From positions 1-54,625 of the forward strand of contig WTJK01000083.1 in assembly GCA_011524855.1 (NCBI GenBank): a DNA stretch of 54,625 nucleotides. Direction: 5' to 3'. The stretch comes from Methanobacteriota archaeon. Lineage in GTDB: Archaea > Thermoplasmatota > Poseidoniia > Poseidoniales > Poseidoniaceae. Below the pieces are notes generated by a model. The model did no database searches. It was not told the origin of the DNA and saw only the letters and a program-made list of their open reading frames with translations. The position numbers and the translations under genes were made by a program. Shown in pieces: positions 36,539 to 45,878 of the stretch (its first letter is position 1; each line of letters begins with the position of its first letter).

Positions 36539-39500
36539 ATGCGAAGCCTGGGCTTCTCCGCAGCAAGCATCACCGTCCTGTTGGTGTTGAGCATCGTCAC
36601 GCCGTTCACGACCGTTCACGAACAACTTGGGACCTCCGATGTGCACCCAACATCAGGCCGTTCGTCCACCGAAGAGGTGTTCCTTTCCACGGGAGGCGGT
36701 GCAAATGGCAACGAATTCCCTACCAGCATCGCGACCACCGCTTCTGGCTTCGCCGTGTTGGGTGACTACAACCGTACCATGAACTTCGGCACCCACTCAA
36801 TGAACCCAACTTCGCCGTTTTCCAACGGCAATGAAATCTTCCTCGCCCACATGGACAGCAACGGGGCATGGACCGCTGCACTGGGTGCCGACCACTCCAC
36901 CGGCGGTTATTCCTTCGCCAGTGACCTGACCAACTCCCAAGGCGCCGCCGTTGCCACAGGATACATGATCGGCGTCGGTGTGTTTGGCTCCACCACGCTC
37001 CAAACCTCCGTCCTGGACGGATTCGTAGCAAAGGCCAACGCCAACGGCAACGGTTGGGCATGGGCCAAATCCTTCCAAACCGTGGCGAACCAAAGCAGCG
37101 ATAACAGCATCCCGAGCGCTATAGCGGTGGACGCCAACGGCGACATCATCGTCGCAGGTACCTTCTCAGGGGAGACCGATTTCGGCGGCACGAGCATCAA
37201 CGTGAGCAACACCGAAGTCTTTGTTGCCAAACTGGACGGTGCCAGCGGGAACCTTGTCTGGGCGGTGAGCGGCGGTGGCCTTGGTGATCAGGGCGTCACC
37301 GACGTGGTCGTGGACGGGAACGGCAACATCCACGTGGCAGCCGTCACACAAACCGCCGTCTACTTCGGGGCCAACAGTTACACCCCCGTCGGGACGCAGG
37401 ACTCGTTTGTGTTGACCCTGTCGAGTACCGGCTCGTTCCTGAGTGTCGACGGCTTCGGCGTGGCCAACGAGGTGGTCGTGATTCGAAACCTCGCATTGGA
37501 CGTCAACAACCAACTGTTCATCGGTGGGACGTTTTCGGGAACCCTCGCCAAGTCGGGATGGTCCATCACCGCCAACAAGGGCGGTTCGGACATCTTCATC
37601 ATCAAGCAGGGGGCAACACCCAGCCAACAATGGGCTACGCTCGGCGGGAGCAATGCGAACGATGTGCTGAGCGGTATGGCCGTTGATTCCCGAGGAGAAG
37701 TTGTCTTTTCAGCTTACATCCAAGGAACGTTCAGCGCTGGTACGAAAGCCATCACACCGAGCGGAAATTTCGACGGCTTGGTCGGCGGGTTGAGTGCCAC
37801 CGGCAGCTGGACCTGGCTGGACGTCACCCGCAGCCCGGACTACGAGGCCCATTACGGCGTGGCGATCAACAGCAACGACATCGCCGCTGTTGTCGGTGCC
37901 TACGCCAACCAAAACCCTGCACAAATCTCCAAAGGCACGACCACCATCACCGCAGCCGGTGCTTGGGACACCTTCGTTTGGGCGTTTGACCCCGCTATGA
38001 AAAAGGACAGCGACACGGACGGCGTGCCCGACGTGAGCGACAACTGCCCCGCGGTGTCCAATCCGCTGCAGGAAAACACGGACTTTGACCTGCAAGGCGA
38101 TGCCTGCGATGCCGACGACGACAACGACGGCATCACGGACAACTCCGGTGACGATTGCCCCCGAAACGGACAATTCAACTGGACGTCAACCCAGGATTTT
38201 GCAGTCCCTGATAATTCGTCGGATTGGGACCGAGACGGGTGCAAAGACGATGCAGAGGACAACGATATCGACAACGACGGCGTGCTGAACATCGACGACG
38301 TGTGTCCCCGCTCCCCCTACCAACCGCCTCGCCCCACGTGGGAGTCCAACGCATCCACCGACATCGACGGGGACGGTTGCCGGGACGTGGATGAAGACGT
38401 CAACGACGATGGCGACGCCTTCGATGACGTGTTCGACGACTGTCCATCGGTGTTCGGCAATTCGACACAGGGCCAAACCGGCTGCCCCGATAACGACGGC
38501 GACGGTTGGTCCAACGCACTCGACGACTGCCCCGATGAGGCGGGTAACTCCACGCTGGGAGGAAAGAACGCTTGCTTTGACCAGGACGGCGACGGGTGGG
38601 CGAACGTGGACGATGCGTTTGTGGACGACCCGTCGCAATGGTCCGATGCGGACGGTGACGGCTTCGGCGACAACCCCTCAGGGACAACCGCCGATGCATG
38701 CCCGGATGTTGCGGGTGATTCCTCCACGGACCGCATCGGTTGCGTTGACACCGACGGTGACGGCGTATCCGACGGGGACGATGGTTGGAGTACGGAAGAT
38801 GGCGCTGACGCCTTCCCGGATGATGCCACGCAGTGGTCAGATTTCGACGGAGACGGCTTGGGTGATAACTGGGCCAATGCCAGCTGGGACGACCGAAACC
38901 CCTCGTGGCCGGGCGTATACCACCCCGATGTAACGGCTCAAGATGCGTGTCCCACCCAAGCCGGAACGGCCACCGCCAACGGAATGACAGGTTGCCCCGA
39001 CGCCGATGGTGATGGATGGTTCAACCTCCAGGATGCGTTCCCCGGCGAAGCCAGCCAATGGGCCGACCAAGACGCTGACGGCTTTGGTGACAACCCAGCC
39101 GGCGTGCAACCCGACGCATGCCCCCTTGAGGCGGGAACATCCACCATGGACCGCTTTGGTTGCATCGACAACGACGGTGATGGCTATTCCGCTCCGGTTC
39201 CAGATTGGACGCCTTGGGAGAACGGAGCGGACTACGACGATGCCGACGCTACGCAATGGGCCAACGCCGACCGTGATGCATACGGTGACAATCCGAACGG
39301 CGACCAACCGGACGAGTGCCCCGATGTGTTTGGAACATCCTCGATTGACCGCTTGGGGTGCCTTGACAGCGACGCCGACGGGCTGTCCGATGCGACCGAT
39401 GCGTGGAATCTTGAGGACGGCGCCGATGCTTGTCCACTGGCATACGGCAACTCAACCGCCGATCGCATTGGCTGCCTCGACAGCGACGGAGACGGCTATT

Positions 39501-39946
39501 CCGACCCTACCGGGGGCTGGGACATTGAGCAAGGCGCCGACGCTTACCCCAACGATCCGAACCGTTGGATCTACGAACCACCCTCCGACGACCTGGCCTT
39601 TGCGTCGACCGAAGTCGTCGTGGGCGGTGGCGTCGGTGTTGTGTTGGTTCTGGCTCTGTTGGGCCTCCTGGTGAGGCGCCGAGGACGAGCCGACGTGCCG
39701 TTGACGAAGGCACCCGTGATGCTCCCTGACTTTACCGCACAACCGATGGCCTATGCAACCCCACCGACGGCGGCACCGACCTACGGTGGAGCCTCCGTGG
39801 CAACCGCACCAGCGAGCGTTGCTCCGCCACCGGGTTTCGAACCCGATCCCGCTCGTGAATACTACAACGGACTGATTGCACAGGGCTACCCGCCTCAAGA
39901 GGCCATGCAGTACACGCAACAATACTACAACCATTTCAGGGGTTGA
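36539..39946 (+). CDS. Surface protein: propeller-like repeats, TSP3 repeats, membrane anchor
   Basis: A 1135-residue protein. A signal peptide covers about 1-25. Residues about 45-480 hold repeated beta units with the pattern SIATTASGFAVLGDYN / IAVDANGDIIVAGTFSG / MAVDSRGEVVFSAYIQG, as in SBBP-type propellers. Residues about 490-1010 carry some ten Asp-rich thrombospondin type 3 (calcium-binding) repeats such as DSDTDGVPDVSDNC. A membrane span lies near 1029-1047, followed by a basic stop-transfer. The cytoplasmic tail is Pro/Ala-rich and ends with a YYNGLIAQGYPPQEAMQYTQQYY-like helical motif. It is likely a calcium-stiffened cell-surface stalk or adhesin. It stands where nusA normally follows rpl30e. 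Confidence 0.88.
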   Translation: MRSLGFSAASITVLLVLSIVTPFTTVHEQLGTSDVHPTSGRSSTEEVFLSTGGGANGNEFPTSIATTASGFAVLGDYNRTMNFGTHSMNPTSPFSNGNEIFLAHMDSNGAWTAALGADHSTGGYSFASDLTNSQGAAVATGYMIGVGVFGSTTLQTSVLDGFVAKANANGNGWAWAKSFQTVANQSSDNSIPSAIAVDANGDIIVAGTFSGETDFGGTSINVSNTEVFVAKLDGASGNLVWAVSGGGLGDQGVTDVVVDGNGNIHVAAVTQTAVYFGANSYTPVGTQDSFVLTLSSTGSFLSVDGFGVANEVVVIRNLALDVNNQLFIGGTFSGTLAKSGWSITANKGGSDIFIIKQGATPSQQWATLGGSNANDVLSGMAVDSRGEVVFSAYIQGTFSAGTKAITPSGNFDGLVGGLSATGSWTWLDVTRSPDYEAHYGVAINSNDIAAVVGAYANQNPAQISKGTTTITAAGAWDTFVWAFDPAMKKDSDTDGVPDVSDNCPAVSNPLQENTDFDLQGDACDADDDNDGITDNSGDDCPRNGQFNWTSTQDFAVPDNSSDWDRDGCKDDAEDNDIDNDGVLNIDDVCPRSPYQPPRPTWESNASTDIDGDGCRDVDEDVNDDGDAFDDVFDDCPSVFGNSTQGQTGCPDNDGDGWSNALDDCPDEAGNSTLGGKNACFDQDGDGWANVDDAFVDDPSQWSDADGDGFGDNPSGTTADACPDVAGDSSTDRIGCVDTDGDGVSDGDDGWSTEDGADAFPDDATQWSDFDGDGLGDNWANASWDDRNPSWPGVYHPDVTAQDACPTQAGTATANGMTGCPDADGDGWFNLQDAFPGEASQWADQDADGFGDNPAGVQPDACPLEAGTSTMDRFGCIDNDGDGYSAPVPDWTPWENGADYDDADATQWANADRDAYGDNPNGDQPDECPDVFGTSSIDRLGCLDSDADGLSDATDAWNLEDGADACPLAYGNSTADRIGCLDSDGDGYSDPTGGWDIEQGADAYPNDPNRWIYEPPSDDLAFASTEVVVGGGVGVVLVLALLGLLVRRRGRADVPLTKAPVMLPDFTAQPMAYATPPTAAPTYGGASVATAPASVAPPPGFEPDPAREYYNGLIAQGYPPQEAMQYTQQYYNHFRG
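37999..39560 (+). repeat. TSP3-type Asp-rich tandem repeats (within surface protein)
   Basis: About ten units of some 35-50 codons are each built around DxDxDGxxD followed by a Cys-containing turn (DACP or GCxDxDGDG). They are coding repeats with degenerate DNA, not a CRISPR or satellite array. Confidence 0.75.
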
Positions 39947-40212
39947 TGAGCATGAACCCACCGTCCGCCGAAACCGAGCGGACATGGCGAAACCATCCGA
40001 TGGTTCGCACCCTGTTGGTGTTCTCGTTGTTTCGTGCCGTGTACGGGATGGGTATCCTGTTGGTCACCTATGTCTTGGCAACAGGTGAATCCGTGCCTGC
40101 GTGGACGCCTTGGGCGTTTCTGGCCGCGTCCATGGTGTTCAGTCGAATCCTGTTTCGTTGGATGAAACGAACGTGGCCCCATTGGTTTGATCCCAACGCT
40201 TTGAGCCAGTAA
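39946..40212 (+). CDS. Small two-span membrane protein, unknown
   Basis: An 88-residue protein overlapping the stop of the surface-protein gene (TGATG); ATG 39952 is an alternative start. The N-terminus is soluble and charged, there are two hydrophobic segments (about 20-43 and 53-70), and the tail ends MKRTWPHWFDPNALSQ. It is probably cotranscribed with the surface protein and could help in its export or anchoring; that is inference. The 185 bases to the next gene end contain nothing I can identify. Confidence 0.7.
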   Translation: MSMNPPSAETERTWRNHPMVRTLLVFSLFRAVYGMGILLVTYVLATGESVPAWTPWAFLAASMVFSRILFRWMKRTWPHWFDPNALSQ

Positions 40213-40397
40213 GGCAAGTGTCAGAACAACGGGCTTGCGACGAACTCGGTCAGGCTCCGTGGTGGGGTTGGAAGTTCTTGTTGAGGACCCAGCACCTGAA
40301 ACTGCGCGCCGGTGAACCGACCTCATGAAGACGCCGAGAAAAAATTCTGCACGGCTGGACGCCCCTCTGCAGGGACGGGTGTTGCTCGCAAGGGGAA

Positions 40398-41819
<1,422 letters not shown>

Positions 41820-41851
41820 TCACTGGGTTCCACCACCAAGGTTCACGGCCT

Positions 41852-42409
41852 TCAACGGTACGGATGAAGCGTCAGGAATCGCTCCAGCCGTTGCAAGCGG
41901 CGTTCACCTTGAGCGTCCACCTCAGCGGTCATCATGACGGCCTGCGCAATCATTGCATGCTGGTCGGGTTGCAACCCCATCAACCCCCGCAGCACATCGA
42001 GCATGGCCCATTCGTCCTCGGTGATCACTTCGTCGTCCAATGCTGCGATCAGGGCGGATTGGTAGGTCGCCACGTCGCCGGTCCGGTGACCGCTAAACCG
42101 GTCATCGTCCTCCTCAAACGGAGAGGGTTCCTCTCCGGCTACAACAGCGCGGCAGGTTGCAGCCGCGGCCGGTTGGACGCCAAGTGCCATGGCCAGCACG
42201 CGGAGGATCTGAGCTTCCTCGTCCGTCACGATTTTATCGGCAAAGGCCGTTTTCAAGGTCTCGCAGTACAGGTAAACGCCTCGCGACGGTTCAAGGGCCA
42301 TGCTCGGAACCAAGGCGACCTGCCCTTGAATCTTCGGTCCGGTGAGGAATGCGGGGGAGAACATGATTGAAGGAAGCGTGCTGTGCATGAACACACAAGT
42401 GTATGACAT
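41852..42409 (-). CDS. TerB-like tandem helical protein, unknown
   Basis: A 185-residue soluble protein. Two similar helical units are visible: YCETLKTAFADKIVTDEEAQILRVLAMALGV (about 48-78, described in parts) and YQSALIAALDDEVITEDEWAMLDVLRGLMGL (about 115-145). Each has the Asp-x3-Thr-x2-Glu turn and Leu pattern of TerB/EF-hand-like folds. Function is unknown. The ATG at 42409 lies about 25 bases from a TATA-like TATATAAT on the minus strand, so a leaderless mRNA is likely; ATG 42364 is an alternative. It is divergent from the ribbon-helix-helix gene and shares its promoter region. Confidence 0.75.
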   Translation of the reverse strand: MSYTCVFMHSTLPSIMFSPAFLTGPKIQGQVALVPSMALEPSRGVYLYCETLKTAFADKIVTDEEAQILRVLAMALGVQPAAAATCRAVVAGEEPSPFEEDDDRFSGHRTGDVATYQSALIAALDDEVITEDEWAMLDVLRGLMGLQPDQHAMIAQAVMMTAEVDAQGERRLQRLERFLTLHPYR

Positions 42410-42437
42410 TTCGTCATCAAATGTAATACATTATATA
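42403..42437. promoter_or_regulatory. Shared divergent promoter with operator-like palindromes
   Basis: TTATATA at 42431-42437 is a TATA box readable on both strands. It lies about 25 bases from the leftward ATG 42409. It also lies about 26 bases before the expected rightward start near 42459, which leaves a short leader with AGGAGGAA. ATGAC-atttc-GTCAT (42403-42417) and ATGTA-a-TACAT (42421-42431) are perfect inverted repeats beside it. The rightward gene encodes a ribbon-helix-helix protein, the usual kind of autoregulator for such sites. Confidence 0.6.
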
Positions 42438-42473
42438 CCGGAGGTTGGATGGAGGTGTACAGGAGGAACCGGA

Positions 42474-42848
42474 ATGAGCCAGCCCACCACCGCCGTCTCG
42501 CTTCGCATCAGCGACGAGGACCTGGCATTGCTCGATCTTCGCGTGGGCACCGCTGGCACCCGTAACCGATCCGACGTGGTCCGCATGGCCATCCAAGAAT
42601 TCCTCCACAACCAGCCCCAAATCCAGGACATGCAGTCGGTGCGCATTCCGGTGGGCCGACACGATCTCTCCCAACTCGCCAAGCTCTACGAGTTGCGGGG
42701 CGTCACCCTCGAGCAAGCCGCTCAAGAGGGCTTGTCCCTTTACATTCAGAAGGTCACGAACGAAATTCTGGCTTCCAACAACGCCCTCGATGCGGTGTTG
42801 GACCAGGTCCGAGAAGAAACGATTCGACGCAGCGAATACCAAGCATAA
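42474..42848 (+). CDS. Ribbon-helix-helix transcriptional regulator
   Basis: A 124-residue protein. Residues 7-45 form a ribbon-helix-helix DNA-binding domain: strand AVSLRISDEDLALLD, then helix-turn-helix with GTRNRSDVVRMAIQEFL. The remaining 75 residues are helical (HDLSQLAKLYELRGVTLEQAAQEGL) and probably dimerise or bind an effector. The ATG 42474 is preceded by AGGAGGAA. It probably represses itself and the divergent TerB-like gene through the palindromes in the shared promoter. Its wider regulon is unknown. Confidence 0.88.
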   Translation: MSQPTTAVSLRISDEDLALLDLRVGTAGTRNRSDVVRMAIQEFLHNQPQIQDMQSVRIPVGRHDLSQLAKLYELRGVTLEQAAQEGLSLYIQKVTNEILASNNALDAVLDQVREETIRRSEYQA

Positions 42849-42873
42849 CTGGTGAGAGAACGGAGGGGATGGG

Positions 42874-43071
42874 ATGTTTTGGCAAAACCAAGGATACTTC
42901 CAAGGTGATGCCACCCTTTGGACGGTGCAGGACCGGTCAATCCTGCACGGTTTAGCCTCGCTGCGCCGACGTGCCCGTCATGCACGTCCTGACCACGGCC
43001 CCCACGGCCAACCCCCCCACAACCCCCTGGATGACGGCCAGGGGGACTCATCCTCCACCCCTGTCAGTTGA
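42874..43071 (+). CDS. Short ORF, 65 residues, uncertain
   Basis: An ATG at 42874 after CGGAGGGG opens 65 codons: MFWQNQGYFQGDATLWTVQD, then a basic part (LRRRARHARPDHGPHG) and a disordered His/Pro/Asp/Ser tail. The good ribosome-binding site and the 25-base distance from the regulator gene support it; the low-complexity tail argues for caution. If it is not a gene, 42849-43176 is a 328-base gap holding only the hairpin at 43086-43114. Confidence 0.45.
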   Translation: MFWQNQGYFQGDATLWTVQDRSILHGLASLRRRARHARPDHGPHGQPPHNPLDDGQGDSSSTPVS

Positions 43072-43085
43072 CGGGTGGCCCCCAC

Positions 43086-43114
43086 GTGCCCAACACCCCC
43101 ACATCGTTGGGCAC
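43086..43114 (+). other. Perfect 9-base inverted repeat upstream of helicase gene
   Basis: GTGCCCAAC (43086-43094) and GTTGGGCAC (43106-43114) pair perfectly around an 11-base loop. It lies 15 bases after the short ORF and 62 bases before the helicase start. No T-run follows, so an intrinsic terminator is unlikely. A leader hairpin or protein-binding site is possible. Confidence 0.5.
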
Positions 43115-43176
43115 ATCCACGAGCATCAGCGTGAGCGAGGAACACCGTGCGAATCCTTTAGGAGGGTCGTCCACCG

Positions 43177-45282
43177 ATGGCCCTCATGACAAACGGTGAT
43201 TCCTCCGATTCGGGAACACCGATACCCTTTCTTGCTCACGAGCGACCTCGACCAGGCCAGCTTGACATGATTCATGATGCTCGCCGCACCCTTGAACGCG
43301 GCGGCTATCACCTCGCTGCCGCCCCAACAGGGATTGGAAAAACAGCGGCATCACTGGCCGCTGCCCTTCAGGTGGCAAGCCAGCACCCGACGAAGAAAAC
43401 CGTGTTCTTCTTGACCTCGCGCCAAACGCAGCACCGGATTGTGGTGGACACCGTTCGACGCATCAATGAACGCCGACACGGTGCGATGCCTGTCCGGCTC
43501 GTGGACATGGTCGGGCAGGCAGGGATGTGCGTTCAGCCGTTTGCAAAAGAAGCACCCTTCGTGTTCTCGCTGATGTGCAGCCAAGCTCGGCGGACCAAAG
43601 GTTGCAAGCCGTGGATCACGCCAGCCCCCGGCTTGAAAGAAAAAATCCTGGCTCACCCGTTGCACGTCGATGAGTTGGTGAGCATCACACAGCAGCACAC
43701 CGTCCAGGGCGCCCCCGCCGTGACCTGCCCGTGGAAGGTGGCACGCGAAGCGGTGTCGGGTGCGGATGTGTTTGTGGGGGACTACAACCACCTGTTTGAC
43801 GACGGTGTACGGGATTCCAGCCTCAAGGCCATGGAGCTCTCCCTTGAGGACATCATCATCGTGGTTGATGAGGCCCACAACCTGCCCGACCGCATTCGAA
43901 TGACCCTTGAACGACGGTTAACGCAGACGATGATTCGCAACACATGGATGGAACTCGAAGAGCACGTGGGTACCCTTCAGAAGGCGATGACCCTGCCTGG
44001 AGGAGAACTGCTGCAGGCAAGCGTTGACCTCGCCATGTGGGCTCACGACGTCATGAAAGCAGCTCGATCGTCGTTCGAAGCCTTGTTTTCACGTCTCCAT
44101 CGCGAGCTGACCAACGGGGAAGAGGAATCCGAAGTGGAGGTCAACACCCTCGTGGAGGTGTTCCAACAGGCCTGTGACCGAGCAGAAGGCCTCACGGGGC
44201 AACAACACCTCGGGCCTCCCTCCTCGACCCCCCATCCCAAGGTGGACCGTGCCGTTCGACTTCACCAACTGCGCGACCTCTTGTACGCTGTGGACGTGGA
44301 CATGGATGCGGGCGATGACGGCAACCCGATGGAGCCCAACGCCCACAAAGTAGCTGAAATTCTTGACGCGGTGGTTCGTTTTGGCGATTCCACGGCCATG
44401 ACACTGGTCTTCGACACCAAAGGAAAAGACGGTCGCATCACCACCCACTTGCTCGACCCGGGACTGGTCTCGAAGCCGGTGTTTGAGGCATCGGCAGGTG
44501 CTGTCTTGATGTCCGGCACGCTCTATCCACCGAAGATGTACGCCGATGTGTTGGCCCTCCCCCCAACCAAGACCTCGACTCGGGCGTACGATTCGCCCTT
44601 TGCAGCGATGCGCCGGCCGGTGTTGGTCGCACGTGACGTGACGACGAAGTACAGCGAACGAGGTCCAGAAAACACCGCTGCGATGCGCCGCCACCTGCAA
44701 ACCCTCATCGACGAGACACCCGGCAACGTGGCCGTGTTCGCACCGTCTTACGCCATGCTCAACCAGATCGTCGGAGAAGCCACCTTCAACGGTGTTCGCG
44801 TGATGGTTGAGGACAGAACGTGGACCAAACAAGACCTTGACCTCATCGTTGAAACCCTTCTCGAGGAAAAATCACGGGGCAGAAAAATCCTGCTGGCTGG
44901 GGTGTTTGGCGCCCGACTCTCCGAAGGCGTGGATTATCACAACGGGGCGCTGGACGCCGTGGCCTGCATTGGCATCCCCAACGCCCCGCCCTCTGTGCTG
45001 TCAAAAGCCCTCAAGCAGTACGCCGAAGACCGGTTCGGAAAGAGCCTCGCATGGCGGTACACGGTGTCGCAGCCGGCCATCAACGCCATCCTTCAGGCCA
45101 TGGGACGACCGATTCGGGCCGTTGGTGACCGAGCCCTCATTCTGCTGCTGGACCGCCGTGTCACCGACCGAACCTACGCGCCGTGCTTCCCTCAGGACAT
45201 GAAAATGAACGAAGCAAGCGACGCAAGCACGACGCAACGCTTTGCACGGCGCTTCTACAGCCGGGTTCAACCCGCTCCGTGA
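43177..45282 (+). CDS. Rad3/XPD-type iron-sulfur helicase
   Basis: A 701-residue superfamily 2 helicase. Motif I is APTGIGKT (49-56). An iron-sulfur domain has Cys117, Cys133, Cys142 and Cys183 in the XPD-like order. Motif II is DEAH (230-233) within VVDEAHNLP. The C-terminal half has LMSGTLYPPKMY, FAPSYAMLNQIV, GRKILLAGVFGARLSEGVDY and QAMGRPIRA (motif VI). These enzymes unwind DNA 5' to 3' in repair or transcription-linked processes; the cluster is needed for coupling. ATG 43177 follows TAGGAGGG. Size and layout fit archaeal XPD, though a DinG-like paralogue cannot be excluded. Confidence 0.93.
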   Translation: MALMTNGDSSDSGTPIPFLAHERPRPGQLDMIHDARRTLERGGYHLAAAPTGIGKTAASLAAALQVASQHPTKKTVFFLTSRQTQHRIVVDTVRRINERRHGAMPVRLVDMVGQAGMCVQPFAKEAPFVFSLMCSQARRTKGCKPWITPAPGLKEKILAHPLHVDELVSITQQHTVQGAPAVTCPWKVAREAVSGADVFVGDYNHLFDDGVRDSSLKAMELSLEDIIIVVDEAHNLPDRIRMTLERRLTQTMIRNTWMELEEHVGTLQKAMTLPGGELLQASVDLAMWAHDVMKAARSSFEALFSRLHRELTNGEEESEVEVNTLVEVFQQACDRAEGLTGQQHLGPPSSTPHPKVDRAVRLHQLRDLLYAVDVDMDAGDDGNPMEPNAHKVAEILDAVVRFGDSTAMTLVFDTKGKDGRITTHLLDPGLVSKPVFEASAGAVLMSGTLYPPKMYADVLALPPTKTSTRAYDSPFAAMRRPVLVARDVTTKYSERGPENTAAMRRHLQTLIDETPGNVAVFAPSYAMLNQIVGEATFNGVRVMVEDRTWTKQDLDLIVETLLEEKSRGRKILLAGVFGARLSEGVDYHNGALDAVACIGIPNAPPSVLSKALKQYAEDRFGKSLAWRYTVSQPAINAILQAMGRPIRAVGDRALILLLDRRVTDRTYAPCFPQDMKMNEASDASTTQRFARRFYSRVQPAP

Positions 45283-45310
45283 GTCGTACGTGAGGGGGAC
45301 GAAGGTTCAT

Positions 45311-45805
45311 GTGGGCTCGTCCGCTCCTTGGGTCATGGACGAGTGGACTCCCGTAGACATCGAGGAAGCCAACGAAGCCCCGCCGTTTGCTGAAGGCGTT
45401 GAGACTCACGGCCTGAGCGTTGATGCCGCCACCTTGCAGGCCTCGTTTGAAGGCGAAGCCGCCCATCTCGTGGAAGTTCGACAACGTCACGAGGCGGTGT
45501 TGGTCACCGCCGGCATGATCCCCGAACACGCCCTCGCCGCCACGCAGCCCGAGCGAGCGCTGACGTGGGTGGTGCAAGGCCTGAACGGCCGAATCCATCC
45601 TGACGGTCTGACCATCCCCCTCCTGGGCTCGGCGCTTGAACACGTCAACCTCACCACGAGCACCGAAGGAGAAACTGCGACGGTTCGGTTGACCGTCAGC
45701 GAAGATGGCCATGAGCCACTCGTTCGAGACATGAACCTCCCTGAAAAAGCGATGAACGGGTTCACCGCCACGTGGGTGAACGGTCACCTCCACCTCCGCT
45801 GGTGA
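45311..45805 (+). CDS. Small acidic protein with Hsp20/CS-like C-terminus, unknown
   Basis: About 164 residues from GTG 45311 (GAAGG five bases upstream), or 156 from ATG 45335 (MDEWTPVDIEEAN). The C-terminal 75 residues are beta-rich: HVNLTTSTEGETATVRLTVSEDG, then LVRDMNLPEKAMNGFTATWVNGHLHLRW (described in parts). They resemble the Hsp20/CS fold, where a LPexv...a.w.nG.L.l ending is common. The match is weak. It follows the helicase by 28 bases and converges with the giant surface-protein gene. Confidence 0.65.
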   Translation: MGSSAPWVMDEWTPVDIEEANEAPPFAEGVETHGLSVDAATLQASFEGEAAHLVEVRQRHEAVLVTAGMIPEHALAATQPERALTWVVQGLNGRIHPDGLTIPLLGSALEHVNLTTSTEGETATVRLTVSEDGHEPLVRDMNLPEKAMNGFTATWVNGHLHLRW

Positions 45806-45878
45806 AGCAGGCGCTCTCCTGCGGGCCGGCCAACCCCATGCCCTTGACGTGTTCACCCCAACACGGTACGAGCGATGC

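Noticed and set aside
40213-40397. Intergenic region between convergent genes searched for an RNA or terminator
   Set aside because: No convincing stem, T-run longer than a few bases or ORF with a ribosome-binding site was seen; an A-run near 40341-40346 alone is not enough.
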